Positions 21,535 through 30,720 of a DNA stretch of 64,000 nucleotides are shown here, piece by piece (the stretch's first letter is position 1; the number at the start of each line of letters is the position of its first letter). The DNA is taken from positions 6,433,001 through 6,497,000 of the forward strand of contig CP007053.1 in assembly GCA_000242935.3 (NCBI GenBank), read 5' to 3'. The position numbers were made by a program, and so were the translations under genes. The notes beneath the pieces were generated by a model, which was given only the letters and a program-made list of their open reading frames with translations, had not been told where the DNA came from and did no database searches. Origin of the DNA: Opitutaceae bacterium TAV5. Lineage in GTDB: Bacteria > Verrucomicrobiota > Verrucomicrobiia > Opitutales > Opitutaceae.

Positions 21535-23961
21535 ATGCTGACCAACTGGGGAGCCGCCCTGCGCCGCTGGCGCCGACGTTTCAGCCGTTCCGAATGGATC
21601 GTCAATCGCCTCCGCCTGCCTCGCACGGAGGCGCCCGCCCACGCGCCCGGCCTCCTTCTCGTGCAGATCGACGGCCTCTCGCGCCGCCAGCTCGAAATCG
21701 CTCTCGGGAAAGGCCGCATGCCCTTCCTCGCCCGGCTTCTCGAACACAACGGTTGCGAGCTGCGCACCTTTTACAGCGGCCTCCCTGCAAGCACGCCCGC
21801 CGTGCAGGCCGAGTTGTATTACGGCGTGCGCACGGCCGTGCCCGGCTGGGGGTTTCTCGATCCCGACGGCAAATCCATCGGGTCGATGATCTCCGCCGAA
21901 CGCGCCAGGCGTATCGAATCCGGCATGACGGCAGGCGGCGCCGTCGGCCTCCTCCAGGGCGGCTCCTCCTGGAGCAACATCTACACCGGCGGCGCCACCC
22001 AGGCGGAGAGCCATTTCTGCTCCGCCAGCCTCGGCGTCGGCGACATGTGGCGCACGGGCAAGCTCCGCAACATCCTGCTCTTTTCGTTCCTGCACCTCCC
22101 CTCGGTGCTCCGGTTACTGGTGCTCGTCCCGCTCGAAATCGTGATCGCCATCCGGGACGCCGTGCGCGGGCTGATCGACGGACGCAGCCGCCGCGAAATC
22201 ACCTTCATCCTCGCCCGCGTGTTTGTCGCCATCGGGCTGCGCGAACTCGTCACCCTCGGCGTCAAGATCGACCTTGCCCGCGGCCTGCCCGTCATCCACG
22301 TCAACTTTCTCGGTTACGACGAACACGCGCATCGCCGCGGCCCCGATTCGGCCTTTGCCCGCTGGACGCTCCGCGGCATCGACCGCGCCATCCGTCTGCT
22401 CCATGTCGCCGCGCGACGCTCCGAGGGACGCGACTACGAGACCTGGATTTTCAGCGATCACGGCCAGGTGAGAACCACGCCCTTCGAACGCCTTTGCAAG
22501 GGCGGCCTCGAAGGGCTCGTCCGTCGCCACTGGCCGGACGCCGTAGCTGAAAACGTAGCGGCGACTGTAGCTGCGAACGCAAGTTCGCAGGCCGTCGGCA
22601 CCCGAAGCACGGCAGACGCCGCGCGCGCCGCCCGTTTCGCGGCCCGGGCCGGGCTCGACCTGTTCGGGACCGACGCGTTCGCCGTCGCCGGTTTCGGCCC
22701 CGTCGGCCACATCTATTACAAGAGCGCGCTTTCCGGCGACCAGGAGACCGGCCTCATCCGCGCCCTGCTGGCCGGCGGCGTGCCCGGCGTGCTCCGCTGC
22801 GTCAGCGGCGATGCGCAGGCCGTCGAGTGGCACGAACCGGGCGGCGCGGTCCATCTCCTGCCTGCCGACACCACGCTGGTCCGCGGACCGGAGGAGCTGC
22901 GCCCGGTCATCGCCGTCGACCTCGCCGCGCTGGCCCGCCATCCCCACGCCGGCGACCTCGTCGCGCTCGGCTGGCATCCGGATCCGCTCCGCCAGCCCGT
23001 GAGCTTTGCCTGGGAAAACGGCGCGCATTGCGGCCCCTCGCCCGACGAAGTGCAGGGGTTTCTCATCCTGCCGCCGGCCTCGAACCATCTGGTGGATTCC
23101 GGCATCGTCCGGCCGGCCGCGCTTCGCGACGCCGCGCTGCGCCACCTCGGCCGCACCCCGCACACGCCGCACCGCCGCCGCCTGCCGCCGCCGTCGGCCA
23201 GACACCTGCGCGTCGTCACCTACAATGTGCATTATTGCAAGGGCACCGACGGGCGGTTCGCGCCCGCGCGCATCGCCCGCGTGCTGCGCGATCTCGATCC
23301 CGACATCGTCGCGTTGCAGGAACTCGAAAGCGGCCGCCTGCGCTCGCGGCACGAGGACCAGCTCGCGTGGCTCGCCGGCGAACTGGGCCTGCACTTCGCC
23401 TTCTGCCCGTCGATCGAGCGCGGCGACGAACGGTACGGCCATGCCATTCTCGCCCGCGAACCGGTCGTCGCCACCCACCGCATCCGCCTCCCCGACGGCG
23501 GCCGGCCCCGCATCGAGCCGCGCGATGCGCTGGCCGCACGCGTCTCGCTGGCCGGCCGTGAACTCGCCGTCGTCGGCACGCATCTCGGCCTGGCCACGCC
23601 CGAACGCGTCGCCCAGATCGACCGCCTGCTCGCGCCCGACTGGCTCGGCGGCATCGGCGACGGCCAGCCCGCAATTTTTCTCGGCGACCTCAACCTCGCT
23701 CCCGGCGGCGCGCTCTACCGGCGGCTCGTCTCTCCCTGGCGGGCGGTCAACGGCGCGGCGGTGTTTCGCGACGTGCAGGCGCACGCTCCACTCCATGTGG
23801 CCTGCCGCACCTTCCCGTCGTTTTTCCCGGTGCGCCGCCTCGATCATATTTTCGTGACCCGGCATTTCGATGTGGTTCGCGTCGATGCGCCGTCCAACCA
23901 GCTCACCCGGCGCGCGTCCGATCACCTGCCGCTCGTTGCCGACCTCGTTCTCCATGACTGA
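21535..23961 (+). CDS. Fusion of alkaline-phosphatase-superfamily phosphodiesterase and EEP (endo/exonuclease/phosphatase) domain
   Basis: An 808-residue two-enzyme fusion. Residues about 38-330 belong to the alkaline phosphatase/nucleotide pyrophosphatase superfamily: LLLVQIDGLSRRQLE holds metal Asp46, the nucleophile is Ser86 or Thr87 in LPASTPAVQAELYYG, and metal ligands recur in GYDEHAHRRGPDS and IFSDHGQ. From about residue 557 an EEP domain follows: LRVVTYNVHY, the metal Glu in LQELESG (about 595), GTHLGLATPER, FLGDLNLAP (about 717) and RRASDHLPLVADL (about 796). All key EEP residues are present. A palindromic repeat sits in frame at 22571-22590. No signal peptide is obvious. The EEP half suggests a sphingomyelinase- or phospholipid-phosphatase-like activity. 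The specific reaction is unknown. Confidence 0.87.
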   Translation: MLTNWGAALRRWRRRFSRSEWIVNRLRLPRTEAPAHAPGLLLVQIDGLSRRQLEIALGKGRMPFLARLLEHNGCELRTFYSGLPASTPAVQAELYYGVRTAVPGWGFLDPDGKSIGSMISAERARRIESGMTAGGAVGLLQGGSSWSNIYTGGATQAESHFCSASLGVGDMWRTGKLRNILLFSFLHLPSVLRLLVLVPLEIVIAIRDAVRGLIDGRSRREITFILARVFVAIGLRELVTLGVKIDLARGLPVIHVNFLGYDEHAHRRGPDSAFARWTLRGIDRAIRLLHVAARRSEGRDYETWIFSDHGQVRTTPFERLCKGGLEGLVRRHWPDAVAENVAATVAANASSQAVGTRSTADAARAARFAARAGLDLFGTDAFAVAGFGPVGHIYYKSALSGDQETGLIRALLAGGVPGVLRCVSGDAQAVEWHEPGGAVHLLPADTTLVRGPEELRPVIAVDLAALARHPHAGDLVALGWHPDPLRQPVSFAWENGAHCGPSPDEVQGFLILPPASNHLVDSGIVRPAALRDAALRHLGRTPHTPHRRRLPPPSARHLRVVTYNVHYCKGTDGRFAPARIARVLRDLDPDIVALQELESGRLRSRHEDQLAWLAGELGLHFAFCPSIERGDERYGHAILAREPVVATHRIRLPDGGRPRIEPRDALAARVSLAGRELAVVGTHLGLATPERVAQIDRLLAPDWLGGIGDGQPAIFLGDLNLAPGGALYRRLVSPWRAVNGAAVFRDVQAHAPLHVACRTFPSFFPVRRLDHIFVTRHFDVVRVDAPSNQLTRRASDHLPLVADLVLHD
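22571..22590. repeat. Palindromic repeat inside a coding sequence
   Basis: CTGCGAACGCAAGTTCGCAG is a near-perfect hairpin preceded by two GTAGC-type half motifs (22552-22572). It encodes part of an Ala/Val-rich linker in the phosphodiesterase-EEP fusion and looks like an intergenic-type repeat captured in frame. Confidence 0.65.
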
Positions 23962-24637
23962 CGCGCCCTCCGCCCGCCGACGTGTGTTTTTCCGTCTCGG
24001 TCCGTTTGCCGTGACGCTGCGGGTATTGCTGCTCGCGCTGGCAGTCGCCGCCGCAACGGCCGGTCTGGGCCTGTGGGGGCACCACCTCGATCTCCAGGCG
24101 CTCCACGACCGGGCCGACCGCCTGCCTTGGTGGCTCGTGCTGCTCGTGCTCACGCTGCTGCCCATGATCGGCTTTCCGGTCAGCGTGCTGCATGTGGCCG
24201 CCGGCGTGCGCTTCGGCATCGGCCCCGGCATGCTGGCGGTTGCCGCGACCACCCTGCTGCATCACTTCTTCGGCTGGGCGCTCGTGAACCTCGCTCCCGG
24301 CACATTCGAAAAACGTCTGGAAAGCTGGCGTCAGCGTTTCCCGAAAGGCACGCACGTGCCGATGATCCTGTTCTGTTGCCTGATGCCGGGCATCCCCTAT
24401 TCCGTCCAGCTCTACCTGCTTCCCCTCATCGGCGTGCCGCTCCGCCTCCTGCTCACGCTCAGCACCGCGCTGCACACCTTGCGCGCCGTCGTTTCCGTAA
24501 CCGGCGGCGATTTCAGCAACGACCTCACGCCGGGCAAGATCGCCGCGCTCGCCTGTTACTACGTCGTGCTGTTCATCGTCTGCGGAGTCTGCCTGCGCGC
24601 GTTGCGGGCCCGGTATTTTTCGGATGCGAAGACATAG
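23954..24637 (+). CDS. VTT-domain (TVP38/TMEM64, SNARE-associated) membrane protein
   Basis: A 227-residue polytopic protein with about five hydrophobic segments (LRVLLLALAVAAATAGLG, WWLVLLVLTLLPMIGFPVS, a re-entrant-type GIGPGMLAVAATTLLHHF, ILFCCLMPGIPYSVQLYLL, and IAALACYYVVLFIVCGVCL). The GxxFGxGxG-like core VRFGIGPGMLAV and the PGIPYS loop are typical of the TVP38/DedA (VTT) family, implicated in phospholipid scrambling or flipping. Its ATG overlaps the preceding stop by eight bases, so translation is coupled to the phosphodiesterase-EEP protein. EEP proteins are often encoded with VTT proteins, supporting a shared lipid role. Confidence 0.87.
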   Translation: MTDAPSARRRVFFRLGPFAVTLRVLLLALAVAAATAGLGLWGHHLDLQALHDRADRLPWWLVLLVLTLLPMIGFPVSVLHVAAGVRFGIGPGMLAVAATTLLHHFFGWALVNLAPGTFEKRLESWRQRFPKGTHVPMILFCCLMPGIPYSVQLYLLPLIGVPLRLLLTLSTALHTLRAVVSVTGGDFSNDLTPGKIAALACYYVVLFIVCGVCLRALRARYFSDAKT

Positions 24638-24786
24638 CCGCCGGCATTGCGCCTCCTCCAGCACAAAGCCGCCCCACCTGCTACTTGCTGTCATTCCGTC
24701 CAGAAAACGCAGCTTCTACAACAAGCAATGGGACAAGTTTCTGCGTGCCATGCCATCCCCCGCTGTGACAGGGTGGAGGCTTTCTC

Positions 24787-25968
24787 ATGAACATCCACGA
24801 GTATCAGGCCAAAGAATTGTTCAAGAAATACGGAGTACCCGCACCCAAGGGCATCCCCGTCAAATCACCGGCGGAGTTCAAGACCGCCCTCGCGGAGTTC
24901 CCCCCTGGCCCCGTCGTCGTCAAGTCCCAGATCCATGCCGGCGGACGCGGCAAGGGCACTTTCACCGACGGCTTCAAGGGCGGCGTGAAATTCGCGCAGA
25001 CCAAGGACGACGCCCTCGAGTACGCCAAAAAGATGTTTGGCAACACCCTCGTCACCGCGCAGACCGGCCCGGCCGGCCGCAAGGTCCACACCGTCTATTT
25101 CACCGAAGCGTGCAAAATCCGTAACGAGTACTACCTCGCCATCCTCCTCGACCGCGCCAGTTCCCGGCCGGTCATCGTCGCCTCGACCGAAGGCGGCGTC
25201 GAGATCGAGAAAGTCGCCGCCGAGACGCCCGAAAAGATCTTCAAGGTCTTCATCGACCCGGCCTTCGGCCTCGCCGATTTCGAAGTGCGCGAACTCATGT
25301 TCGACCTCGGCTTCAGTCCCGCCGAATCGAAGAACGCCGCGAAACTCATCAAGAATCTCTACACGATGTTCTGGGAGACCGACGCTTCCATGGTCGAGGT
25401 CAACCCGCTCGTCACCACGTCCGACGACCAGGTGCTCGCGCTCGACGCCAAGGTGTCGTTCGATGACAATGCCCTCTTCCGCCACCCCGAGATCGTCGCC
25501 TGCCGCGACCTCAACGAAGAAGACCCCAAGGAGATCGAGGCGTCCAAGTTCAACCTCTCCTACATCGCGCTCGACGGCAACATCGCCTGCCTCGTCAACG
25601 GCGCCGGCCTCGCCATGAGCACGATGGACATCATCAAGCACTACGGCGGCAACCCGGCCAACTTCCTCGACGTCGGCGGCGGTGCGACGAAGGAGCAGGT
25701 CGTGGCCGCCTTCAAGATCATCCTCGGCGACAAGAACGTGAAGGGGATTTTCGTGAACATCTTCGGCGGCATCATGGATTGCAACGTCATCGCCACCGGC
25801 ATCGTCGAGGCCGTCAAGGAGACGGGGCTCACGCTTCCGCTCGTCGTCCGCCTCGAGGGCAACAACGTCGCCGCCGGCAAGGCCACGCTCGCCTCCTCCG
25901 GTCTCACCATCGTCAGCGGCGACACCATGGCCGACGCCGCGCAGAAGATCGTGAAACTCCTCGCCTGA
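24787..25968 (+). CDS. sucC: Succinyl-CoA synthetase beta subunit (ADP-forming)
   Basis: The 393-residue ATP-grasp subunit of succinate-CoA ligase, the TCA-cycle step that makes ATP or GTP from succinyl-CoA. It begins [20 protein letters not shown], continues with [20 protein letters not shown] (nucleotide grip), the metal-binding EVNPLV element, and the C-terminal CoA-ligase domain with [14 protein letters not shown] and [14 protein letters not shown]. Length and motifs are standard. A GGAGG Shine-Dalgarno at 24775-24779, seven bases before the ATG, fixes the start. sucD follows after 84 bases. Confidence 0.97.
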   Translation: MNIHEYQAKELFKKYGVPAPKGIPVKSPAEFKTALAEFPPGPVVVKSQIHAGGRGKGTFTDGFKGGVKFAQTKDDALEYAKKMFGNTLVTAQTGPAGRKVHTVYFTEACKIRNEYYLAILLDRASSRPVIVASTEGGVEIEKVAAETPEKIFKVFIDPAFGLADFEVRELMFDLGFSPAESKNAAKLIKNLYTMFWETDASMVEVNPLVTTSDDQVLALDAKVSFDDNALFRHPEIVACRDLNEEDPKEIEASKFNLSYIALDGNIACLVNGAGLAMSTMDIIKHYGGNPANFLDVGGGATKEQVVAAFKIILGDKNVKGIFVNIFGGIMDCNVIATGIVEAVKETGLTLPLVVRLEGNNVAAGKATLASSGLTIVSGDTMADAAQKIVKLLA

Positions 25969-26052
25969 GGCCGGCCGCGCTGCACACGCATCCGGAAATC
26001 CGATACACGTTCAAAACGGCAAACAATCGAAAATCAGAAATCGAAAATTCCC

Positions 26053-26988
26053 ATGTCCATTCTCATCACACCTGAAACCAAGGTCCTCGTCCAGGGCATC
26101 ACCGGCGACTTCGGTGGCCGCCACGCGAAACTCTCCCTCGACTATGGCACAAAAATCGTCGCCGGCGTCACGCCCGGCAAGGGCGGGCAGTTCTTCATTC
26201 ACGAGAACCACAAGGTTCCCATCTTCAACACCGTCAAGGCGGCCGTGAAAGCCACCGGCGCCACGGTCTCGGCCGTGTTCGTGCCCCCGCCCTTCGCCGC
26301 CGACGCCATTCTCGAAGGCGTGGATGCCGGCCTCGACCTCGTCGTCACCATCACCGAAGGCATCCCGATCAAGGACATGGTCCGCGTGAAACGCGCCATG
26401 CAGCGCACCACGCTCACCGGCAAGACCCGCCTCGTCGGCCCCAACTGCCCCGGCCTCGTATGCCCCGGGGACGGCAAGGATTCCAAAGGCGGCTGCCGCA
26501 TCGGCATCGCTCCCGGCTACATCAACAAGAAAGGCCACGTCGGCGTCGTCTCCCGCTCCGGCACCCTCACCTACGAGGCCGTCTATCAACTCACGACCAA
26601 AGGGATCGGCCAGAGCACGACGGTCGGCATCGGCGGCGACCCGGTCAACGGCACCTCGCACCTCGACGTGATCAGGATGTTCAACGACGATCCCGACACG
26701 CACGGCATCATCATGATCGGCGAAATCGGCGGCAGCGCCGAGGTCGAGGCCGCGCGCTGGATCAAGGAAAACTGCAAAAAGCCCGTCGCCGGTTTCATCG
26801 CCGGAGCGACCGCCCCCGCCGGTCGCCGCATGGGCCACGCCGGCGCGATTGTCGGCGGGAAAGAGGACACCGCCGCCGCCAAGATTGCCGTTTTCAAGGA
26901 GTGCGGTATCGAGGTGGCCGAAACCCCCAGCGACATGGCCGACGCCCTCCTGCGCGTTGCCAAGGCCCGGGGCGTCAAGCTGAGCTGA
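26053..26988 (+). CDS. sucD: Succinyl-CoA synthetase alpha subunit
   Basis: The 311-residue CoA-binding and phosphohistidine subunit paired with SucC. The N-terminal Rossmann domain is [18 protein letters not shown], the CoA-binding part includes [13 protein letters not shown], and the catalytic His near residue 262 lies in [12 protein letters not shown]. Residues EVEAARWI and SDMADAL complete the subunit. There is a slightly unusual insert, [10 protein letters not shown], in place of the usual short GECKIG loop. It is co-directional with sucC and ends in a strong terminator hairpin. Confidence 0.96.
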   Translation: MSILITPETKVLVQGITGDFGGRHAKLSLDYGTKIVAGVTPGKGGQFFIHENHKVPIFNTVKAAVKATGATVSAVFVPPPFAADAILEGVDAGLDLVVTITEGIPIKDMVRVKRAMQRTTLTGKTRLVGPNCPGLVCPGDGKDSKGGCRIGIAPGYINKKGHVGVVSRSGTLTYEAVYQLTTKGIGQSTTVGIGGDPVNGTSHLDVIRMFNDDPDTHGIIMIGEIGGSAEVEAARWIKENCKKPVAGFIAGATAPAGRRMGHAGAIVGGKEDTAAAKIAVFKECGIEVAETPSDMADALLRVAKARGVKLS

Positions 26989-27028
26989 TCTCGCCACCCG
27001 AGATTCCCGACAACGCTTGCCATCTGCA

Positions 27029-27066
27029 CGGGCGCGTTCCCCATCCGGAACGCGCCCGCTGTTTTT
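27029..27066 (+). terminator. Rho-independent terminator after sucD
   Basis: A perfect 12-base stem CGGGCGCGTTCC (27029-27040) and GGAACGCGCCCG (27047-27058) closes a six-base loop and is followed by CTGTTTTT. It lies 41 bases after the sucD stop. The rest of 27067-27314 shows no gene. Confidence 0.9.
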
Positions 27067-27314
27067 CGGCTGCCGGATGAGCGCGCAACGTTGTTGCGTC
27101 GTCGTTTCCCTTCTTCTGGAGGAGGCCGGACCATGATCTGCAAAAAAACGGAAAATTCTCTTGCGAGGGTGTTCCGGGGCTACCTACTAATGACCCTTCC
27201 GACAGGTCAAAGGGCGCCCCGCGCCAGTTCTTTCGCACAGCATGGAGCAATTTTACGGTACTCGAAGAAAAGAGTGGACGTCGTCCCTGTTAGTCTTTGA
27301 TTGCCAACCCCCAT

Positions 27315-27480
<166 letters not shown>

Positions 27481-27768
27481 CTGGCTTCCCACTCTCCCTC
27501 GCTTGGCTTTTAGGGCGGCGTGCTGAGTGATCGCGGGTGCAGCCCGGTTGAACGCCCGCCCCACATGGGCGAAAGTCAGAACGCTAGTGGAGCGCGGAGG
27601 CAGTGTCCCGCCCGAGGGGAAGTGTTCCGATCACCAAAGCATAGAAATGCCAAAAATATGGTGTGCAGGTTGATCAAAGCGAACCAACCGTGGTTGGGTG
27701 TCACCCTCTTCGTCCTACGAACTCGCCTCCCAAGAGTTCTACGAGACAGGGCTTGGAAAGAGAACTGG

Positions 27769-27968
27769 CCCGAGTTCGTCAGTTTGCGGAACGGTTTTGT
27801 TGCGGTGATTCCGAGGCGTTTTCGGCACTACATTCGCGATGATGGGCGGGCCTTTCGGCAGACGCAGGCCAAGGTGGGCGAGCGAGTCTCCCTCGTAACC
27901 GCAACCTCCCCCCGGAGGCCTTGCCTCTGATACCTTTTTGGGCCAATACACAAACTGACGAACTCGGG
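27769..27968. repeat. 200-base element with 18-base inverted repeats
   Basis: CCCGAGTTCGTCAGTTTG at 27769-27786 is repeated exactly as its reverse complement at 27951-27968. The interior (164 bases) codes for nothing recognisable. This matches the build of a small non-autonomous (MITE-like) element or the fused ends of a deleted insertion sequence. No clear target duplication is visible. Confidence 0.6.
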
Positions 27969-28178
27969 TTAAAATAATCCCCTGAAAGCAGGCGGTTGCC
28001 GCAATGAGCCAATCGAGGTCAAAACGCGCCCGCTTTTGCCGGTTCGACTGCCGTTCCTGCGGATTCGGCTTCACCCGCCGACGCGCTGCCTCGATTTTCC
28101 CCATCTTCATCATCGCTTCAAAGGTGCGCTTGGCCTCCGCACCGCCCGCGGTGCCTTGTTAGATCAGCTCATTTACGT

Positions 28179-28931
28179 CTACACCGTAATTCCGCCATCC
28201 ACGCTGAGAGTTGTGCCCGTGATAAAACCTGCGCTCGGCAAACACAGGTAAAGGACCGCTCCAGCGATCTCTTCAGGGCGACCCGTGCGCTTCATCGGCT
28301 GCAGTCCATTGAGAAAGTCGCGGCCGCTTTCTTCCGCCCGTATCTCCGCGTTCATGGGTGTGTCGATCACGCCTGGACACACCGCATTGACCCGGACCCC
28401 TTGTGCAGCGAACTCCACTGCCGCCGATTTGGTTAATCCGATGACCGCAAACTTGCTCGCGTTGTATATCGCCGTGCCTGGAAAAGGTCGGATACCGAGA
28501 AACGAGGCGGTATTGACGATGCCGCCACCACCACTCCGAATAATGGCCGGGATTTCGTGCTTCATGCAAAGCGCGACGCCGCGCACGTTGACGGCCAGGA
28601 TGCGGTCGATGGCCTCAGTCGTGACCTCGGTAATGGGTCCGGGCGGGAGAAAAACACCCGCATTGTTGAAAGCGAAATTCAATCCGCCGAACACCTCAAC
28701 AGTCTGCGCGACCATTGCGGCAACCTCATCTTCGACCGAAACATCGGCCCGCACGAAAAGTCCTTTGCCGCCTGCTTGCTCGATGAGAGCGACGGATTCG
28801 GCGCCCTCGCTTTCCCGCCGCCCGACAACGACAACCTTGGCCCCTTCTTGAGCAAAAGCGAGAGCGGTGACCCGGCCAATGCCGGAGGTGCCGCCGGTAA
28901 CGAGAACCACTTTGTCGGTAAATGTCTTCAT
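28179..28931 (-). CDS. SDR-family oxidoreductase
   Basis: A 250-residue classical short-chain dehydrogenase/reductase. The NAD(P)-binding TGGTSGIG is at residues 12-19, followed by RADVS, FNNAGVF, the catalytic Ser in NTASFLG, and the YNASK catalytic pair near Tyr155. The C-terminal VNAVCPGVIDTPM and GRPEEIAGAVLYLCLPSAGFITGTTLSVDGG are standard. GRRES after beta-strand 2 suggests NADP preference. The start MKTFTDKVVLVTGG was preferred; an in-frame ATG lies seven codons upstream. The substrate is unknown. It stands alone among mobile remnants downstream of tRNA-Asn and may be island cargo. Confidence 0.9.
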   Translation of the reverse strand: MKTFTDKVVLVTGGTSGIGRVTALAFAQEGAKVVVVGRRESEGAESVALIEQAGGKGLFVRADVSVEDEVAAMVAQTVEVFGGLNFAFNNAGVFLPPGPITEVTTEAIDRILAVNVRGVALCMKHEIPAIIRSGGGGIVNTASFLGIRPFPGTAIYNASKFAVIGLTKSAAVEFAAQGVRVNAVCPGVIDTPMNAEIRAEESGRDFLNGLQPMKRTGRPEEIAGAVLYLCLPSAGFITGTTLSVDGGITV

Positions 28932-29020
28932 AGCGCGTACGATGGGATTCATCCTACCCTGAACCGGCGATTTTACAAAAACGGTCGAATGAATGGGCCT
29001 GACTATTTTTTGGACGGCTT

Positions 29021-29839
29021 TTTAATTCTACTTTGTTAAAATAGATTTTGCAATTTCCGCGGGGGTCCGGTCAGGCTCTTCGCCAGTTGATCCGGCCGGC
29101 ACAGCGGCCGTTAAAAAAAATGACACGCGAGACGTGCGGGGGCTGGCGGGACGGTTCATGTCCACGAGCGAACCGCGCACACCGAGGCCCGCTGCCGGCC
29201 TCCGTCGGCGAGGGCGTCCGGCCACCCGGCCGGAGTTTTTGGCGACTCCGGTTGCGGTGGAGGCACTGGCCAGGGAACGCTTCGAAGAGCAGGCCCGCGA
29301 AGTGACGGTGCGCGCCCCCACCAGGGGCTCCCTGCGCGTGCGAATCTGGGCGGCACGGGTGTGGCAGTGGGACGGAAAGGCCGCCCGGGCCCGCTGGCTG
29401 GTGGTGCGCGAGGAAGCCGGCGGCTCGCGCAAATACTCCCTGGGCAATCCTCCGGTCGAAACGACCCGGGAGCGCCTGGCCTTCATGCAGGCCCAGCGCT
29501 TCTGGATCGAACGCTCCTTCCAGGACGCCAAGAGCGAACTGGGCCTGGCCGACTACGAACTGCGCGGCTGGACCGGCTGGCACCACCACGTCGCCCTGGT
29601 CTGCCTCGCCCAGCTCTTCACCCTGATCGAACGAAGGCTCGCGAAGCAAGGCCGCCCCCTGCTCTCGGTGCGGGACATCACTGAGCTGCTCGAGCTCTAT
29701 CTGCCCCGCCGCCCCCGCACCGGACAAGAGGTCTTGCGCAGAATCGCCCGCCGCCACCTCGCCCGCGAAGACGATCTCCGGCGCCGCAGGAAAACTGCCC
29801 GCCAGAAATCCGATTTTAATTTAACAAAATAGAATTAAA
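29021..29839 (+). mobile_element. Deleted IS701-type insertion sequence with both ends
   Basis: TTTAATTCTACTTTGTTAAA at 29021-29040 and its inverted partner at 29820-29839 match at 19 of 20 positions. A TTAA at each outer edge could be a target duplication. The element is only 819 bases and the transposase between the ends lacks its N-terminal half, so it is an internally deleted, non-autonomous derivative. Confidence 0.75.
29134..29832 (+). pseudogene. IS701-family transposase, C-terminal remnant
   Basis: The 232-residue frame matches the C-terminal part of IS701-type DDE transposases: RARWLVVREEAGGSRKYSLG, then the catalytic Glu region QRFWIERSFQDAKSELGLAD and WHHHVALVCLAQLF. The regions carrying the first and second catalytic Asp are missing, and the sequence between 29041 and 29133 does not supply them in any frame. 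The product cannot be an active transposase. The frame runs through the right inverted repeat to its stop. Confidence 0.8.
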
Positions 29840-30138
29840 TGCCTACCAAAACCGCTCCCTCCACTCCGCAAACCCGGAACGCCCCAGCCAACGCCAAACT
29901 GCCGGTGAAAACTTTCCGCCTCGGCCGCATCAAGGCCGCCGTGTGGGAAAACGAAGCCGACCGGAAGACGTTCTACAACGTGACCTTCGCCCGGACCTAC
30001 GTGGACGACGCCAGGAACTATCACGACACCGACAGCTTCGGCCGTGATGACCTCCCGCTCGTCGCCAAGCTGGCCGACCAGGCGCACACGTTCATCTTCG
30101 AACGGCTCGCGGAACTGAAATCCGACCAGAGCGAGTAA
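29839..30138 (+). CDS. Small conserved protein often associated with mobile DNA
   Basis: A 99-residue cytoplasmic protein of unknown function, starting immediately after the IS701-type remnant. Its core, KTFRLGRIKAAVWENEADRKTFYNVTFARTYVDDARNYHDTDSFGRDDLPLVAKLADQAHTFIFERL, corresponds to a small family I recognise from Planctomycetes and Verrucomicrobia, often near conjugative or integrated elements. It looks like a compact beta-rich domain with a C-terminal helix. No catalytic residues are obvious. A strong terminator follows. It may be the last intact gene of the tRNA-Asn island. Confidence 0.75.
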   Translation: MPTKTAPSTPQTRNAPANAKLPVKTFRLGRIKAAVWENEADRKTFYNVTFARTYVDDARNYHDTDSFGRDDLPLVAKLADQAHTFIFERLAELKSDQSE

Positions 30139-30152
30139 CCCTCGCCTCAACG

Positions 30153-30180
30153 GGCGGCCGGCAAATCCGGCCGCCTTTTT
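30153..30180 (+). terminator. Rho-independent terminator
   Basis: GGCGGCCGG (30153-30161), loop CAAAT, CCGGCCGCC (30167-30175), then TTTTT. A perfect nine-base GC stem, 15 bases after the stop of the small protein at 29839-30138. Confidence 0.93.
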
Positions 30181-30273
30181 CGTGTCCTTCGCTTCTGGCA
30201 CGTCCGCTCTTCACAGGCAGGCACAGCACGATCAAAACGCGCACCGTGCTGTCCTGAGGAGCATGATACGATC

Positions 30274-30720
30274 TCAATGCCCGCACGTGCAGGCATACTC
30301 CGGCCGATCGCATCCGCCGCAGGTGTGGAGATCGAATCTGACGCGGAAGTTCTTCGGACTTGCTTCGGGAGTCTCGCGAACTTGCACCACCACGCGGTAG
30401 GGTTCGCCCTGCGGCAGGGGCTCTTTCGACACGAAACCGGCGGCGGTTTTCTCCAGTTCGAGCGCGATGCGGCCGCTCTTCAGCTCCGCGGTCACGGCGA
30501 CCACCTGGGCGGCGGGCGCGACCGGCTTGAGCGCCGCATCGTAGAAGGTGATTTCCACCTTCCGGTCCGCGTTCACGAAGAACTCCGCTTTCTGCGGCGA
30601 GGTCTCCAGCAGCCGGCCGCCTTTGGGGCCGGCGATCACTTTGTCCGCGGCGTTGAGCGAAACCGCCAGCCCGAGGGCCGCGGCGAGGAGGATTACTTTT
30701 TTCAGCTTCATGATGATCAT
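30274..30720 (-). CDS. Periplasmic small protein with Cys/His-rich metal-binding tail, efflux operon
   Basis: A 148-residue exported protein at the end of the RND operon. Signal peptide MKLKKVILLAAALGLAVSLNA is followed by a beta-rich body (GGRLLETSPQKAEFFVNADRKVEITFYD) and a C-terminal tail HTCGGCDRPEYACTCGH with four Cys and two His, well suited to bind Cu, Zn or a similar ion. The ATG at 30720 overlaps the czcA-like stop (ATGA); an alternative start three codons in, at 30711, gives a more typical signal peptide. By position and size it may act as a metal chaperone, as CusF does for CusCBA, although the sequence is not CusF. That role is inferred. Confidence 0.8.
   Translation of the reverse strand: MIIMKLKKVILLAAALGLAVSLNAADKVIAGPKGGRLLETSPQKAEFFVNADRKVEITFYDAALKPVAPAAQVVAVTAELKSGRIALELEKTAAGFVSKEPLPQGEPYRVVVQVRETPEASPKNFRVRFDLHTCGGCDRPEYACTCGH

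Noticed and set aside
28075-28157. VOC/PhnB-like C-terminal peptide on the minus strand
   Set aside because: The similarity is limited to about 20 residues with no preceding domain; mentioned only in the description of the gap.
28150-28165. Integron attC core (ATCTAAC on the minus strand, GTTAGAT on the plus strand) after the SDR gene
   Set aside because: Only one core is present; no matching GTTRRRY partner lies within a normal attC length, and there is no integron integrase.
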